Positions 36,749 through 46,196 of a stretch of 64,000 nt of DNA are shown here, one piece after another. The stretch spans positions 46,943 through 110,942 of the forward strand of contig CAJUBZ010000001.1 of assembly GCA_910584795.1 (NCBI GenBank). Reading direction: 5' to 3'. The position numbers were made by a program, and so were the translations under genes. The notes beneath the pieces are model-generated. The model did no database searches. It saw only the letters and a program-made list of their open reading frames with translations, and was not told where the DNA came from. Numbering within the stretch: the first letter of the stretch is position 1; every line of letters begins with the position of its first letter. This stretch comes from an uncultured Eubacterium sp. GTDB taxonomy: Bacteria; Bacillota; Clostridia; Lachnospirales; Lachnospiraceae.

Positions 36749-36780
36749 AAGAATACACTTAAAGAAAAAGGAGAAGAGAA

Positions 36781-36966
36781 ATGGAAAAGAAATTAAAATT
36801 AGTAATAGAGAATTGTCCTCAGAATCATAAATGTCCAGCCGTGAAAATTTGTCCGGTGGGAGCATTGACACAGAAAAATTTTGAAGCACCAGAAATTAAT
36901 CATGATAAATGTATCAGATGTGGCAAATGTTCAAACTTTTGTCCAAAAAAAGCGTTGGTTTTATAA
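36781..36966 (+). CDS. Small ferredoxin-like 4Fe-4S protein
   Basis: A 61-residue soluble protein. The C-terminal half has a classical motif CIRCGKCSNFCP with C44, C47, C50 and C54 for one 4Fe-4S cluster. The N-terminal half has C12, C18 and C24P at wide spacing (C-x5-C-x5-CP) and not the usual C-x2-C-x2-C-x3-CP. A second cluster would therefore be incomplete or bound unusually. It should carry electrons or act as a small Fe-S carrier; the partner is unknown. AAGGAG lies upstream and the gene is single. The Rnf complex lies 18 kb away and has no direct link. Confidence 0.85.
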   Translation: MEKKLKLVIENCPQNHKCPAVKICPVGALTQKNFEAPEINHDKCIRCGKCSNFCPKKALVL

Positions 36967-37033
36967 AAATATTTATATTAGGAGAACAAATTGTGAGAGA
37001 AAATTGTGATTATGCATAAAAACATTTTTATAA

Positions 37034-37062
37034 TTGGAATACTTGTGTATATATGTTACAAT
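37034..37062 (+). promoter_or_regulatory. Sigma-A promoter of beta-helix protein gene
   Basis: TTGGAA, a 17-nt spacer and TACAAT with an upstream TGT lie 33 bp before the start codon. Confidence 0.7.
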
Positions 37063-37095
37063 GAAATCACATTATAAGAGAAAAGGAGATAAGGA

Positions 37096-39771
37096 ATGAA
37101 AAATTTTAAACGTAGTTTATTTTCTATGATTTTAGTTTGTGCATTGGTTATTTCAAGTATTGCAGTGATGCCTTCTACACAGGTAAGTGCATTAGACTTG
37201 ACAGTACAGTCTGTCACAAACGTAAGATTTGAAGAAAATGAAGATGGAACTTGCAGGATTTCCTGGAATTGTTCTATTCCAGAGGGCTGTACATTTAATA
37301 TTTACAGAGCAGATAGTAGATATGCAGCATATACAAAGATTGCCAGTACAACCGACAGAGAATATGTAGATGAAGATTATGATGGTGGTTATTATGAAGT
37401 AAGACTTGTAAGTGGAAATAAAGAAGTAAAACAGATGAATGGCATTACATCATATGAAATTGATACATTTGGTGCAAATACAACAATTTTTGAACCAACT
37501 GATAATGCAAAAGAAATTCAGTCACGTATTAACAGCATTTATGGAACTACAGAAAGAGGTCAGTTTATATCTGACAGAAATGCATTACTTTTCACACCAG
37601 GTACATATAGTAATGATTTACAGGTAGAGATTGGTTTCTATACACAGGTAGCAGGAATGGGACTCTCTCCTGAAGACACAGTGATTGGAAATATTAACTG
37701 TAAAGCTGAGTGGATGTTAGGAAAGAAATATGACGGTTCAATCAATTATAATGCATTGTGTAATTTCTGGCGTTCTGTAGAAAATTTGACTACAACAGCA
37801 GACAGAACAATGTGGGCTGTATCACAGGCTACATCTATGAGAAGAATGAATATTAAAGGAAATTTGGATTTGCATCAGAATGGTGGATATGCCAGTGGAG
37901 GATTTTTAGCAGATTCGAAGATTGCCGGAAGAAAATATCAATTTACAGATAAGAAAACTGGCAAAAAAGTAGATGCAGAAAATGGTATTTCTGCCGGTTC
38001 ACAACAGCAGTGGTTATCTCGAAATGTTGAGATGAATAAGTGGGATGGAAGTGTCTGGAATTATGTTTTTGTAGGATGTGAAGTGAAATCATTATATGAT
38101 ACAACAGGAACAGTAAAGAATGGTCCGGATGGTGAGTGGCCATATCAGGCATATACAAAAGTTTCAGAAGCACCCGAAGTACAGGAAAAACCATTCCTTA
38201 CAGTTGATGAATATGGAGAATATGGTGTATTTGTTCCTGCATTAAGAAAGAATGCAAAAGGTGTTTCATGGGATGGGGAAGAAATCAATGGAGAGATTAT
38301 TGGATTAGATGAATTCTATGTAGCTAAGCCAAGTGATTCCGCAGCAAAGATTAATGGAGAAATCAAAAATGGCAAAAATCTTATTTTAACACCGGGTATC
38401 TATGAAATCAGTGAACCAATTAAAATTGAGAATCAGGATACAGTTGTTTTGGGATTAGGATATGCAACATTAAAACCAACAGAAGGCAATCAGTGTATGA
38501 TGATTGGAGATGTAGCAGGTGTCAAGGTGGCAGGTGTATTATTTGATGCAGGAAGAAAGAAATCAGATACACTGTTAACAGTAGGAACAGCTAAAAATAA
38601 TGTAGATAATTCAGCAAATCCAACATGTCTTGTTGATACATTCTATAGAGTAGGCGGAGCAGATGCCACACCTTGTAAGACAACAAATTGTGTAATTATT
38701 AATAGCAACAATGTTATTGGAGATAACTTCTGGATTTGGAGAGCAGACCATGGTGCAGGCGTTGCATGGGACAAGAATACTTGTGATACCGGAGTAATCT
38801 TTAATGGTGATAATATTACTACTTATGGACTGATGGTTGAGCATTTCCAGAAATACCAGACAATCTGGAATGGTAATGGCGGCAAATGCTATATGTACCA
38901 GAGTGAACTTCCATATGATATAACAAGTCAGGGTGTATGGAATGCACCAGGTTCTTATGGATACACAGATTATAAGGTTGCGAACCATGTAACCAGCCAT
39001 GAAGGTTATGGACTTGGAATTTATTCCTGCTATCAGAAAGCTACATGCTTCTTGAAATCAGCAGTAGAGTGTCCGGATACACCAAATGTTAAGTTTACAA
39101 ATGTTTGCAGCTACAGCTTAAGTGGTAATGGTGGTATTGATTATGCTATCAATAAGGCTGGATATGGTGTGTATGGCGGCGGTGATATGTGTAAGATTAT
39201 GTCATATAGCAATGGCAAATTTACTGCAGATAAGACTTATGAACAGGCACGAAAGAATATTTATTCTACATATGTTGAAATTTCCGGAAAAGGAAAGTAT
39301 GATACGGAAATGACTAAGACTTACACAGGAAAAGCGATTGCACCAAAAGTGAAAGTTGTAATTAATGGTGTTACCCTTCGTCAAGGTACAGATTATACTG
39401 TCACATATACTAATAATAAGAAAATCGGTAATGGTAAGATTGTTGTCAGAGGAATCAATGCATATAAGAACACAGCGACGATCAAATTAAAGATCAGACC
39501 GGCGAAGACAAAGATAACAAAGAAGAAAGCAACAAAGAAAAAAATTACAGTCAAGTATAATAAGAGTAAAGGTGCCAGTGGATATGAAGTAGCATATTCT
39601 AAAAAGAAAAACTTTAAGAAAAAATATACAACTGTAAAAAAGACAAAGAAGACAAAACTTACATTTAAGAGAAAAGTTAAAGGTGCATATTATGTTAGGA
39701 TTCGAAGCTACAAGAAAGTAGGTAAGAAGTACTATTATAGTAAGTACACAAAAAAAGTTAGAATTAAGTAA
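37096..39771 (+). CDS. Secreted twin beta-helix protein, possible GH55-like glucanase, Lys-rich tail
   Basis: A signal peptide (about 1-33) is followed by an Fn3-like domain (35-125). Two right-handed beta-helix halves (about 130-410 and 415-720) each begin with a pattern typical of pectate-lyase-fold enzymes (ALLFTPGTYS and LILTPGIYEI). The second half contains DNFWIWRADHG and YGLMVEHFQKYQTIWNGN. I recall these from actinobacterial secreted proteins often mislabelled adenylyl cyclase. The two-helix layout resembles GH55 exo-beta-1,3-glucanases, which would suit this genome's glucan enzymes, but I cannot confirm the family. A YxGxAI...GTDYTV repeat domain (about 735-795) and the Lys-rich Fn3-like tail (about 800-891) end the protein. 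It is monocistronic. Confidence 0.72.
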   Translation: MKNFKRSLFSMILVCALVISSIAVMPSTQVSALDLTVQSVTNVRFEENEDGTCRISWNCSIPEGCTFNIYRADSRYAAYTKIASTTDREYVDEDYDGGYYEVRLVSGNKEVKQMNGITSYEIDTFGANTTIFEPTDNAKEIQSRINSIYGTTERGQFISDRNALLFTPGTYSNDLQVEIGFYTQVAGMGLSPEDTVIGNINCKAEWMLGKKYDGSINYNALCNFWRSVENLTTTADRTMWAVSQATSMRRMNIKGNLDLHQNGGYASGGFLADSKIAGRKYQFTDKKTGKKVDAENGISAGSQQQWLSRNVEMNKWDGSVWNYVFVGCEVKSLYDTTGTVKNGPDGEWPYQAYTKVSEAPEVQEKPFLTVDEYGEYGVFVPALRKNAKGVSWDGEEINGEIIGLDEFYVAKPSDSAAKINGEIKNGKNLILTPGIYEISEPIKIENQDTVVLGLGYATLKPTEGNQCMMIGDVAGVKVAGVLFDAGRKKSDTLLTVGTAKNNVDNSANPTCLVDTFYRVGGADATPCKTTNCVIINSNNVIGDNFWIWRADHGAGVAWDKNTCDTGVIFNGDNITTYGLMVEHFQKYQTIWNGNGGKCYMYQSELPYDITSQGVWNAPGSYGYTDYKVANHVTSHEGYGLGIYSCYQKATCFLKSAVECPDTPNVKFTNVCSYSLSGNGGIDYAINKAGYGVYGGGDMCKIMSYSNGKFTADKTYEQARKNIYSTYVEISGKGKYDTEMTKTYTGKAIAPKVKVVINGVTLRQGTDYTVTYTNNKKIGNGKIVVRGINAYKNTATIKLKIRPAKTKITKKKATKKKITVKYNKSKGASGYEVAYSKKKNFKKKYTTVKKTKKTKLTFKRKVKGAYYVRIRSYKKVGKKYYYSKYTKKVRIK

Positions 39772-39779
39772 TTAACAAG

Positions 39780-39822
39780 TAGACTGTTTGTATGAAGTAT
39801 TCATATAAACAGTCTATTTCTT
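39780..39822 (+). terminator. Rho-independent terminator
   Basis: A 17-bp stem with one G-U pair (arms 39780-39796 and 39800-39816), a 3-nt loop and a T-rich tail. Confidence 0.88.
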
Positions 39823-39850
39823 TGTTCGTATAGAAAAAAAGTGTTATATA

Positions 39851-39859
39851 TGGTAGAAT
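39851..39859 (+). promoter_or_regulatory. Possible extended -10 promoter of recG operon
   Basis: TGGTAGAAT lies 22 bp before the recG start, after the terminator. No good -35 is seen. Confidence 0.4.
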
Positions 39860-39881
39860 ATTTCATGTTGAGGAGAAAGTT

Positions 39882-41906
39882 ATGCAGTTAAAAGAATTGA
39901 ATGGAATTGGTGAAAAAACTGAAAAAATATTCCAGCGTGCAGGTGTATATACAGTAGAAGGACTGCTATCATACTACCCAAGGTATTATGATACTTTTGA
40001 AGAGCCTGTTTTAGTTCGAAATTTGGAGGCAGACAGAACTCAGGCAGTGAAAGGAACTATTGTCAGAGAAATTACTATAAGAAGAGTTAGAAATCTTCAA
40101 ATTGTAGATGCATATATTAGAGATGAGGAAGGAAATGGCATTAAGGCGACATGGTTTAATGCGCCTTATATCAAAAACACATTACATCAGGGTGATACTT
40201 TGATTTTTAGAGGATTTGTACATGAGAATAAAGGTTCCTATGTAATAGACCAGCCCAAAACATTTTCTTTTGTACAATATCAGAAAAAAATGGGAGAGAT
40301 GCAGCCGGTTTATCCGTTAGTTTCGGGACTTACGAATAATATGGTATTAAAGGCAGTGAGACAGGCATTTCAAATTGTTTCTAAAAATGAGAATATTCCA
40401 TTGGAGATTCGTGAGAGATTTGGACTGCAGGATGTTGAGGATTCAATACATAACATACATTTTCCCAAAAATCAAAAGGACTTTATGATTGCAAGGAAAC
40501 GATTGGTATTTGAAGAATTTTTTCAGTTTATTATAACCCTTCGGGCGTTAAAAGAAAAAAATGAGATAATTCAGAATAAGCATATTTTAAATGAACCGAA
40601 AGAACTAGAGCATATTATAAATAATCTTGGATTTCAGTTGACGAATGCCCAAATGAAAACATGGCAGGAAATTAAACGTGATATTTCTTCTGAAAAGGTT
40701 ATGAATAGATTGATTCAAGGTGATGTAGGTTCTGGAAAAACAATTGTGGCAGTGTTGGCATTGCTTACTGTTGCACTCAATGGAGAGCAGGGAGCAATGA
40801 TGGCTCCAACAGAAGTTCTGGCAAGACAGCATTTTGAAGATATCAAAGATATAATTAGAAAAAATAATCTGGAACTGACACCGGTTGTACTGGTAGGTTC
40901 TATGACAGCAAAAGAAAAAAGAGAGGCATATCAGTTAATAGAGTCAGGAGAGGCTGATATTATTATTGGAACGCATGCACTGATACAGGATAAGGTAAAT
41001 TATCATAAACTGGCATTGGTAGTAACAGATGAGCAGCATCGTTTTGGCGTAAAACAAAGAGAGACGATTTCCGAAAAAGGAGATTCGCCGCATACTATGG
41101 TTATGAGTGCTACACCAATACCTAGAACGTTGGCAATTATTATGTATGGAGATTTGGACATATCAATTATTGATGAACTTCCGGCAGGAAGAAAGCCAAT
41201 TGCAAATTGTGTCGTAGGAACAGATTATCGACCAAATGCATATAACTTTATTGAAAAGCAGGTGCAGGAAGGCAGACAGGCATATATTATCTGCCCTACA
41301 GTTGAATATAGCGAGGCTGTTGAGGGAGAGAATGTTATCGAATATGCAAAAAAATTGCAGGCAATTCTTTCTCCTGCAATTCATGTTGATTTTTTACATG
41401 GCAGAATGAAAGCGGCTGAAAAAAATGAGAAGATGGAAGCATTTGCCGAAAATAAAATACAAGTTTTAGTTTCAACTACGGTAGTTGAGGTAGGTGTGAA
41501 TGTACCAAATGCTACCGTCATGATGGTAGAAAATGCAGAGCGTTTCGGACTGGCACAGCTTCACCAGTTGAGAGGCCGTGTAGGAAGAGGCGGCAATCAG
41601 TCTTATTGTATCTTTATAAATGGTACAGGAAAGAAAGATGCCAGCGAAAGGCTGGAGATTTTGAATCGCTCCAATGATGGCTTTTTTATTGCCAGTGAAG
41701 ATTTAAAACTGCGTGGACCGGGAGATTTCTTTGGTGTAAGGCAGAGCGGAGATTTTGAATTTCGTCTAGGAGATATTATGAATGATGCAGACGTTTTGAA
41801 AAATGCGGCACATGCAGTAGACTTAATTGAAAATAATGAAGTTTACATCTCTGAGGAAGAGAGAAGAGAATTGTATAAAAATGAAAATAAAATGATTAAT
41901 ATATAA
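39882..41906 (+). CDS. recG: ATP-dependent DNA helicase RecG
   Basis: A superfamily 2 helicase that reverses stalled replication forks and branch-migrates Holliday junctions. An N-terminal wedge/OB domain (about 1-230) precedes the helicase core. The core has Walker A GDVGSGKT (G280-T287, K286), the DEQH box (383-386), SATPIPRT, STTVVEVGVNVP and QLRGRVGRG. The length of 674 is normal. GAGGAG lies before the start. The gene is followed after 12 bp by ddl and then murF, a repair and cell-wall cluster probably read as one operon. Confidence 0.97.
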   Translation: MQLKELNGIGEKTEKIFQRAGVYTVEGLLSYYPRYYDTFEEPVLVRNLEADRTQAVKGTIVREITIRRVRNLQIVDAYIRDEEGNGIKATWFNAPYIKNTLHQGDTLIFRGFVHENKGSYVIDQPKTFSFVQYQKKMGEMQPVYPLVSGLTNNMVLKAVRQAFQIVSKNENIPLEIRERFGLQDVEDSIHNIHFPKNQKDFMIARKRLVFEEFFQFIITLRALKEKNEIIQNKHILNEPKELEHIINNLGFQLTNAQMKTWQEIKRDISSEKVMNRLIQGDVGSGKTIVAVLALLTVALNGEQGAMMAPTEVLARQHFEDIKDIIRKNNLELTPVVLVGSMTAKEKREAYQLIESGEADIIIGTHALIQDKVNYHKLALVVTDEQHRFGVKQRETISEKGDSPHTMVMSATPIPRTLAIIMYGDLDISIIDELPAGRKPIANCVVGTDYRPNAYNFIEKQVQEGRQAYIICPTVEYSEAVEGENVIEYAKKLQAILSPAIHVDFLHGRMKAAEKNEKMEAFAENKIQVLVSTTVVEVGVNVPNATVMMVENAERFGLAQLHQLRGRVGRGGNQSYCIFINGTGKKDASERLEILNRSNDGFFIASEDLKLRGPGDFFGVRQSGDFEFRLGDIMNDADVLKNAAHAVDLIENNEVYISEEERRELYKNENKMINI

Positions 41907-41918
41907 GGAGGTAAGAAT

Positions 41919-42944
41919 ATGAACATTGTTGTTTTATGTGGTGGAAATAGTACAGAGAGAGAAGTTTCAATTAATTCAGGAACCAATGTCTGTGAGGCAT
42001 TGAGAAGCAAGGGGCACAATGCAGTGTTACTGGATGTTTTCTTTGGTACATATCATGAAAATTTATTTGATGAGGCAAAAACAGATTATGATGTTATAAA
42101 AGAAAGAGATGCAATTCGTGAATTGTCAGCAAAATTAAAAGAAGAGGAAGCGAAGAGAAAGAGTTTTTTTGGAGAAAATGTAATTAAACTTTGCTCTGAG
42201 GCAGATAATGTTTTTATGGCACTTCATGGAAAAAACGGCGAAGATGGCAAATGTCAGGCAGCCTTTGACTTATTCGGAATAAAATATACCGGTTCCGGTG
42301 CACTTGCCAGTGCAATGGGAATGGACAAAGCAATTACAAAACAGATTTTTATGTCAAAGCAGGTTCCTACAGCAAAGAGTGTCTGGATGAAAAAAGGTGA
42401 GGACACTTCTCTTAAAAAACATGAAATGAAAATACCGGTTGTGGTAAAAGTATGTAACGGCGGTTCAAGTGTAGGGGTTGTATTAGTAAAAGAAGATTCT
42501 GAATATGAAGCCGCATTGGAGGAATGCTTTTCATTGGATGAGCAGGTGTTAGTAGAGGATTACATTGATGGCAGAGAGTTCTCCGTTGGAGTTATTGATG
42601 GAAAGGCATTACCGATTGTTGAAATTATTCCAAATGAAGGCTGGTATGATTATGAAAACAAATATAAAGATGGAGCAACAACACATGTGTGCCCTGCAGA
42701 ATTAAATAAAGAATTAACAGATAGAATGCAAAGAATGGCAGAAGAGGCATATGAGGCAATCGGCTGTGAATCACATGCCAGAGTTGATATAATGATGGAT
42801 AAAGCAGGTAATATGTATTGTCTGGAAGTAAATACATTACCGGGAATGACTTCTACAAGTCTGATACCGGATGAAGCAAGAGCCATTGGCATTGATTATC
42901 CGACATTGTGTGAAAACATCGTTATGTTATCACTCAAAAAATAA
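41919..42944 (+). CDS. ddl: D-alanine--D-alanine ligase
   Basis: An ATP-grasp enzyme that joins two D-Ala residues for peptidoglycan precursors. Motifs include CGGNSTEREVS at the N-terminus, LHGKNGEDG, VEDYIDGREFSVGV, and the metal-binding C-terminal RVDIMMDKAGNMYCLEVNT followed by LPGMT. The length of 341 fits. AAGGAGGT is an ideal ribosome site. Its product is the substrate of MurF, encoded next. The 80-bp gap between them holds a weak GTTTGC/GCAAAC hairpin without a convincing terminator. Confidence 0.96.
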   Translation: MNIVVLCGGNSTEREVSINSGTNVCEALRSKGHNAVLLDVFFGTYHENLFDEAKTDYDVIKERDAIRELSAKLKEEEAKRKSFFGENVIKLCSEADNVFMALHGKNGEDGKCQAAFDLFGIKYTGSGALASAMGMDKAITKQIFMSKQVPTAKSVWMKKGEDTSLKKHEMKIPVVVKVCNGGSSVGVVLVKEDSEYEAALEECFSLDEQVLVEDYIDGREFSVGVIDGKALPIVEIIPNEGWYDYENKYKDGATTHVCPAELNKELTDRMQRMAEEAYEAIGCESHARVDIMMDKAGNMYCLEVNTLPGMTSTSLIPDEARAIGIDYPTLCENIVMLSLKK

Positions 42945-43025
42945 AAAGCCGTTTGCGATTTTTTCAGAAGTGCAAACTTATAAAAATAGAAAATTTTTTA
43001 TAAAGGAGAATAAGGAAAACAAAAC

Positions 43026-44390
43026 ATGAAATTAAAAAATATGACATTGGAAAATATAACAAAAGCCTGTAATGGAGAGTACTTTGGAGATGAGTCTTTA
43101 AAGTCAGAGTGTATTACAGGAGCTGAAAAGGACAGCAGGCTGATTGAAGACGGATTTTTGTACATTCCTTTTGTTGGTGCAAGAGTAGACGGGCATGATT
43201 TTATCAATCAGGTTTTTGATAAAGGCGCATTGTGTACACTCAGCGAAAAAGAACTGACCAATGCAAAAGGTCCTTACATAAAAGTAAAATCTACAGCACA
43301 GGCGTTAAAAGATATCGCGGAATTTTATAGAGAACAGTTAGACTGCAAGATTATCGGAATCACAGGAAGTGTTGGGAAAACCAGCACGAAAGAGATCATT
43401 GCTTCTGTTTTGCAGGAAAAGTTTCATGTTTTAAAGACAGAAGGGAATTATAATAATGAGATAGGAATGCCGCTGACAATTCTTAAAATTCGTGATTATC
43501 ATGAAATTGCGGTAATTGAAATGGGAATCAGTGATTTTGAAGAGATGCACCATCTGGCGAAAGTTTCGAAACCGGATGTTTGTGTGATTACTAATATTGG
43601 AACATGTCATCTGGAAAATCTGGGAGACAGAGATGGTGTATATAAAGCTAAAACAGAAATTTTTGATTATGCAAAAGATGGATGCCTTGTTGTATTAAAT
43701 GGAGATGATGACAAATTGTCGCAGGTGGAGGAAGTAAAAGGAAGCAGACCTGTTTTCTTTGGCATCGAAACAGACCAAAACGTTTTAGTTGAAAAATATC
43801 ATACGATTGGAGTAAAAGGAACAGAAACAACAATCAGATATTTTGATAAAACTTTTGATACGGTGATTCCAATTCCTGGATTTCATATGCTTTACAATGC
43901 GATGGCTGCCACGTGTATTGGGGTTCATTTTGGCATGACTCTAGAGGAGATTGATGCAGGTATCAGAAAATTAAAAGCAATTGGTGGCAGGAATAATATT
44001 TTTGATGCGAAAGGTATGACAATCATTGACGATTGCTATAATGCCAATCCAATGTCCATGAAAGCCAGTCTGGAGGTTTTGTCACAAGTGGATGGAAGAA
44101 AAGTTGCCATATTAGGGGATATGTTTGAATTAGGCAACAAAGAACTGGATATGCACAGACAGGTTGGAGAAACGGCGAAGTCATTAGGGATTGATGTAGT
44201 AGTTTGTATTGGTGAATTAGCAAAAAATATTTATTATGCTGCAAGTGAAGGAAACAGCAGTGCTTTATATTTTAAAACAAAAGAAGAATTTTTCACCGAG
44301 ATGGATTCCATTTTAGAAAAAGGTGATACTGTATTAATAAAGGCATCCAATGGAATGAAATTTAAAGAAATTGTAGAGAAGTTCCAATAA
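43026..44390 (+). CDS. murF: UDP-MurNAc-tripeptide--D-Ala-D-Ala ligase
   Basis: A cytoplasmic ATP-dependent ligase that adds D-Ala-D-Ala to the UDP-MurNAc-tripeptide. The N-terminal substrate-binding domain carries DSRLIEDGFLYIPFVG. The central ATPase domain has GITGSVGKTSTKE (P-loop), EGNYNNEIG and VIEMGIS, and the C-terminal domain has DDCYNANPMSMKASL and LGDMFELG. The length of 454 is normal. AAGGA lies 9 nt before the ATG. Located after ddl, so both steps of D-Ala-D-Ala use are encoded together. Confidence 0.96.
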   Translation: MKLKNMTLENITKACNGEYFGDESLKSECITGAEKDSRLIEDGFLYIPFVGARVDGHDFINQVFDKGALCTLSEKELTNAKGPYIKVKSTAQALKDIAEFYREQLDCKIIGITGSVGKTSTKEIIASVLQEKFHVLKTEGNYNNEIGMPLTILKIRDYHEIAVIEMGISDFEEMHHLAKVSKPDVCVITNIGTCHLENLGDRDGVYKAKTEIFDYAKDGCLVVLNGDDDKLSQVEEVKGSRPVFFGIETDQNVLVEKYHTIGVKGTETTIRYFDKTFDTVIPIPGFHMLYNAMAATCIGVHFGMTLEEIDAGIRKLKAIGGRNNIFDAKGMTIIDDCYNANPMSMKASLEVLSQVDGRKVAILGDMFELGNKELDMHRQVGETAKSLGIDVVVCIGELAKNIYYAASEGNSSALYFKTKEEFFTEMDSILEKGDTVLIKASNGMKFKEIVEKFQ

Positions 44391-44444
44391 TTTTGCGTAA
44401 ATAAAAGAATTTGCAGAAAATGTCAGAACAACAACAAGTTACCA

Positions 44445-44473
44445 GTTTATTATTTTTCATTTTTCACATAATA
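44445..44473 (+). promoter_or_regulatory. Sigma-G-like sporulation promoter of SASP gene
   Basis: GTTTA, a 17-nt spacer and CATAATA match the known forespore sigma-G pattern (GHATR, about 18 nt, CATnnTA) with one mismatch in the -35. SASP genes are classical sigma-G targets. Confidence 0.6.
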
Positions 44474-44542
44474 GTAGTGTAACAAAAATTCAATTGAAGG
44501 TTGGTTACTAAAATTTTTTGAAATGAAAAATGGAGGTATGTC

Positions 44543-44743
44543 ATGAGTAACACAAACAAAGTTAATGTTCCAGAAGCAAAGAGTGCAATGAACAGATTTA
44601 AAATGGAGTGTGCATCTGAAGTAGGTGTTCAGCTTACAGATGGATACAACGGTAACTTAACATCAGCTCAGGCTGGTTCTGTTGGTGGACAGATGGTTAA
44701 GAAGATGATCGAAGCTCAGGAAAGACAGATGAGCGGTAAATAG
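44543..44743 (+). CDS. Alpha/beta-type small acid-soluble spore protein
   Basis: A 66-residue DNA-binding protein that coats and protects the chromosome in the dormant spore. The family signature is clear: AKSAMNRFKMECASEVGVQL, which includes the germination-protease cleavage region around ASEVGV, then DGYNGNLTSAQAGSVGGQMV. GGAGG lies 8 nt before the start. It shows that the organism or its recent ancestor sporulates. A sigma-G-like promoter and a terminator flank this single gene. Confidence 0.97.
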   Translation: MSNTNKVNVPEAKSAMNRFKMECASEVGVQLTDGYNGNLTSAQAGSVGGQMVKKMIEAQERQMSGK

Positions 44744-44764
44744 TTCAGACGCTTTCAGAGTAAA

Positions 44765-44801
44765 AAAGAGGCTCACTTAATTGTGAGTCTCTTTATTTTT
44801 T
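44765..44801 (+). terminator. Rho-independent terminator
   Basis: A 12-bp stem with one G-U pair (arms 44765-44776 and 44783-44794) and a T-rich tail follow the SASP gene. A-runs before it may let it also stop the convergent minus-strand gene. Confidence 0.88.
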
Positions 44802-44871
44802 ATATAACAATCAGCTCAAGTAAGATAAAACGTATCGAAATCAAATTGTTTTCTCTGTAATAAATGAATTT

Positions 44872-45972
44872 TTATTGTTTTGGTTTTAATTTTATAAAAT
44901 CAATTACTGTATTTAAATAATCTAAAATATTATTATCAGAGATATCAGAAGTCCTAATAAATTTTTCTTTATCCTTCAATTCTTCTTTGAAAGCATATTG
45001 AAAGGCATCGGATTCTTTTATAGGAAGAAATTCACCTGTGTGCTTTTCATAGCATGTGCTGGCAGTAGCCTGTTTTCGATATTTGTTGTCTACATATTGT
45101 GCAATACTTTTATGTATGGCAACATCTTCTGTAGTCAAATAGTAATAATCTTTATAATTATCATAAAAATATTTATAAGTTCCTTGTAGTATTTCTACAG
45201 AAACATACCCAATATTTTCTTTTGTAATAAATGCAATGCAATCCGTATTATAAGAAATGTTAAATGGAAGAGCATTATAAAGTTGAAATTCTATCGTTAA
45301 TTCCTTGTGTGTATTTTCGTGATAATCTTTATATTCATTAAACGCATAATCTATAATAGTATATTTGTGTGAAAACAAATCCTGAAATGCAAGAAGTGAA
45401 AGCAAATGAGCCATGTTAAATACATCTTCTTTATTATGTAAAAGAAGTGGCAATAAGAGTCGCTCATCTTTAGATTCAACAAAGTGTCTAAAAACTTCAA
45501 TTAAATCTCCACCACTAAAAGGATCTGCTCGTTTGATTCCAAGTAAGTTTTCAAAGGATTTTTGTTTCTGGTTTTCCATTTTTAAAATATGGTTTAGGGT
45601 ATTTACAGATTTGTATATGTCAATATGTTTGAAGTTATCAAAATCAAAATCTAACATATATTTTTTTCCACGCTCTGTTACAAAAGGAATATCAAAACTG
45701 TTTCCATTAAAATGAATAATTGTATCAAAATTTTGAATAAATTTATGAAATGCCATTAATACGTTGGCTTCATCATTAAAATTTTCTGCCAGCCACTGCG
45801 TGTATATTAATTGGTTACCTGAATAATACATACAGCCGATTAAGTAAATGTTGCAGTATTTTCTGGAAAATCCGGTAGTTTCAATATCAAAGAAAATTAC
45901 TTTTTCTTTATCTGTAATTTGTTCAATAGGATATTTAATTTTTACATTTGCTTTTTTTCTTATAACTATCAT
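44872..45972 (-). CDS. YprB-like RNase H-fold exonuclease
   Basis: A DEDD-type 3'-5' exonuclease-like protein. Motifs are FFDIETTG (Exo I), IIHFNGNSFDIPF (Exo II) and HNKEDVFNM (Exo III, with the final D), all in the first 220 residues. The C-terminal 150 residues are not recognised. The family corresponds to Bacillus YprB, whose physiological role is unsettled. The ATG chosen starts MIVIRKK. An in-frame TTG lies 6 codons earlier. Neither has a Shine-Dalgarno site, and TATAAT lies only 3 nt before the ATG, so the mRNA could be leaderless or the start could be wrong. Confidence 0.83.
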   Translation of the reverse strand: MIVIRKKANVKIKYPIEQITDKEKVIFFDIETTGFSRKYCNIYLIGCMYYSGNQLIYTQWLAENFNDEANVLMAFHKFIQNFDTIIHFNGNSFDIPFVTERGKKYMLDFDFDNFKHIDIYKSVNTLNHILKMENQKQKSFENLLGIKRADPFSGGDLIEVFRHFVESKDERLLLPLLLHNKEDVFNMAHLLSLLAFQDLFSHKYTIIDYAFNEYKDYHENTHKELTIEFQLYNALPFNISYNTDCIAFITKENIGYVSVEILQGTYKYFYDNYKDYYYLTTEDVAIHKSIAQYVDNKYRKQATASTCYEKHTGEFLPIKESDAFQYAFKEELKDKEKFIRTSDISDNNILDYLNTVIDFIKLKPKQ

Positions 45973-46121
45973 GCAATTATAATAACACAAATTGAGGAAA
46001 AATTCAGCTATTTGATGAGATTTTAAGACAGATAAAAAAGAAAAGCAGGTATAAACTATATTTGCTTTTAGTATTGTAAAAAATAAAAAGGTTTTTAAAA
46101 TTAATATTTATTGATTTATAA

Positions 46122-46150
46122 TTGTAAATTTTTACCAATAAGGTTATACT
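46122..46150 (+). promoter_or_regulatory. Sigma-A promoter of RHS cassette
   Basis: TTGTAA, a 17-nt spacer and TATACT lie 46 bp before the RHS start, which is served by GGGGGAGG. Confidence 0.7.
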
Positions 46151-46196
46151 GGTATTATAAAAAGTACGGAAGATTAAATAGGGGGAGGTTACTATT

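Noticed and set aside
43000..43020. Terminator between ddl and murF
   Set aside because: The only hairpin (GTTTGC/GCAAAC) has a long loop and no proper T-run; operon read-through is assumed.
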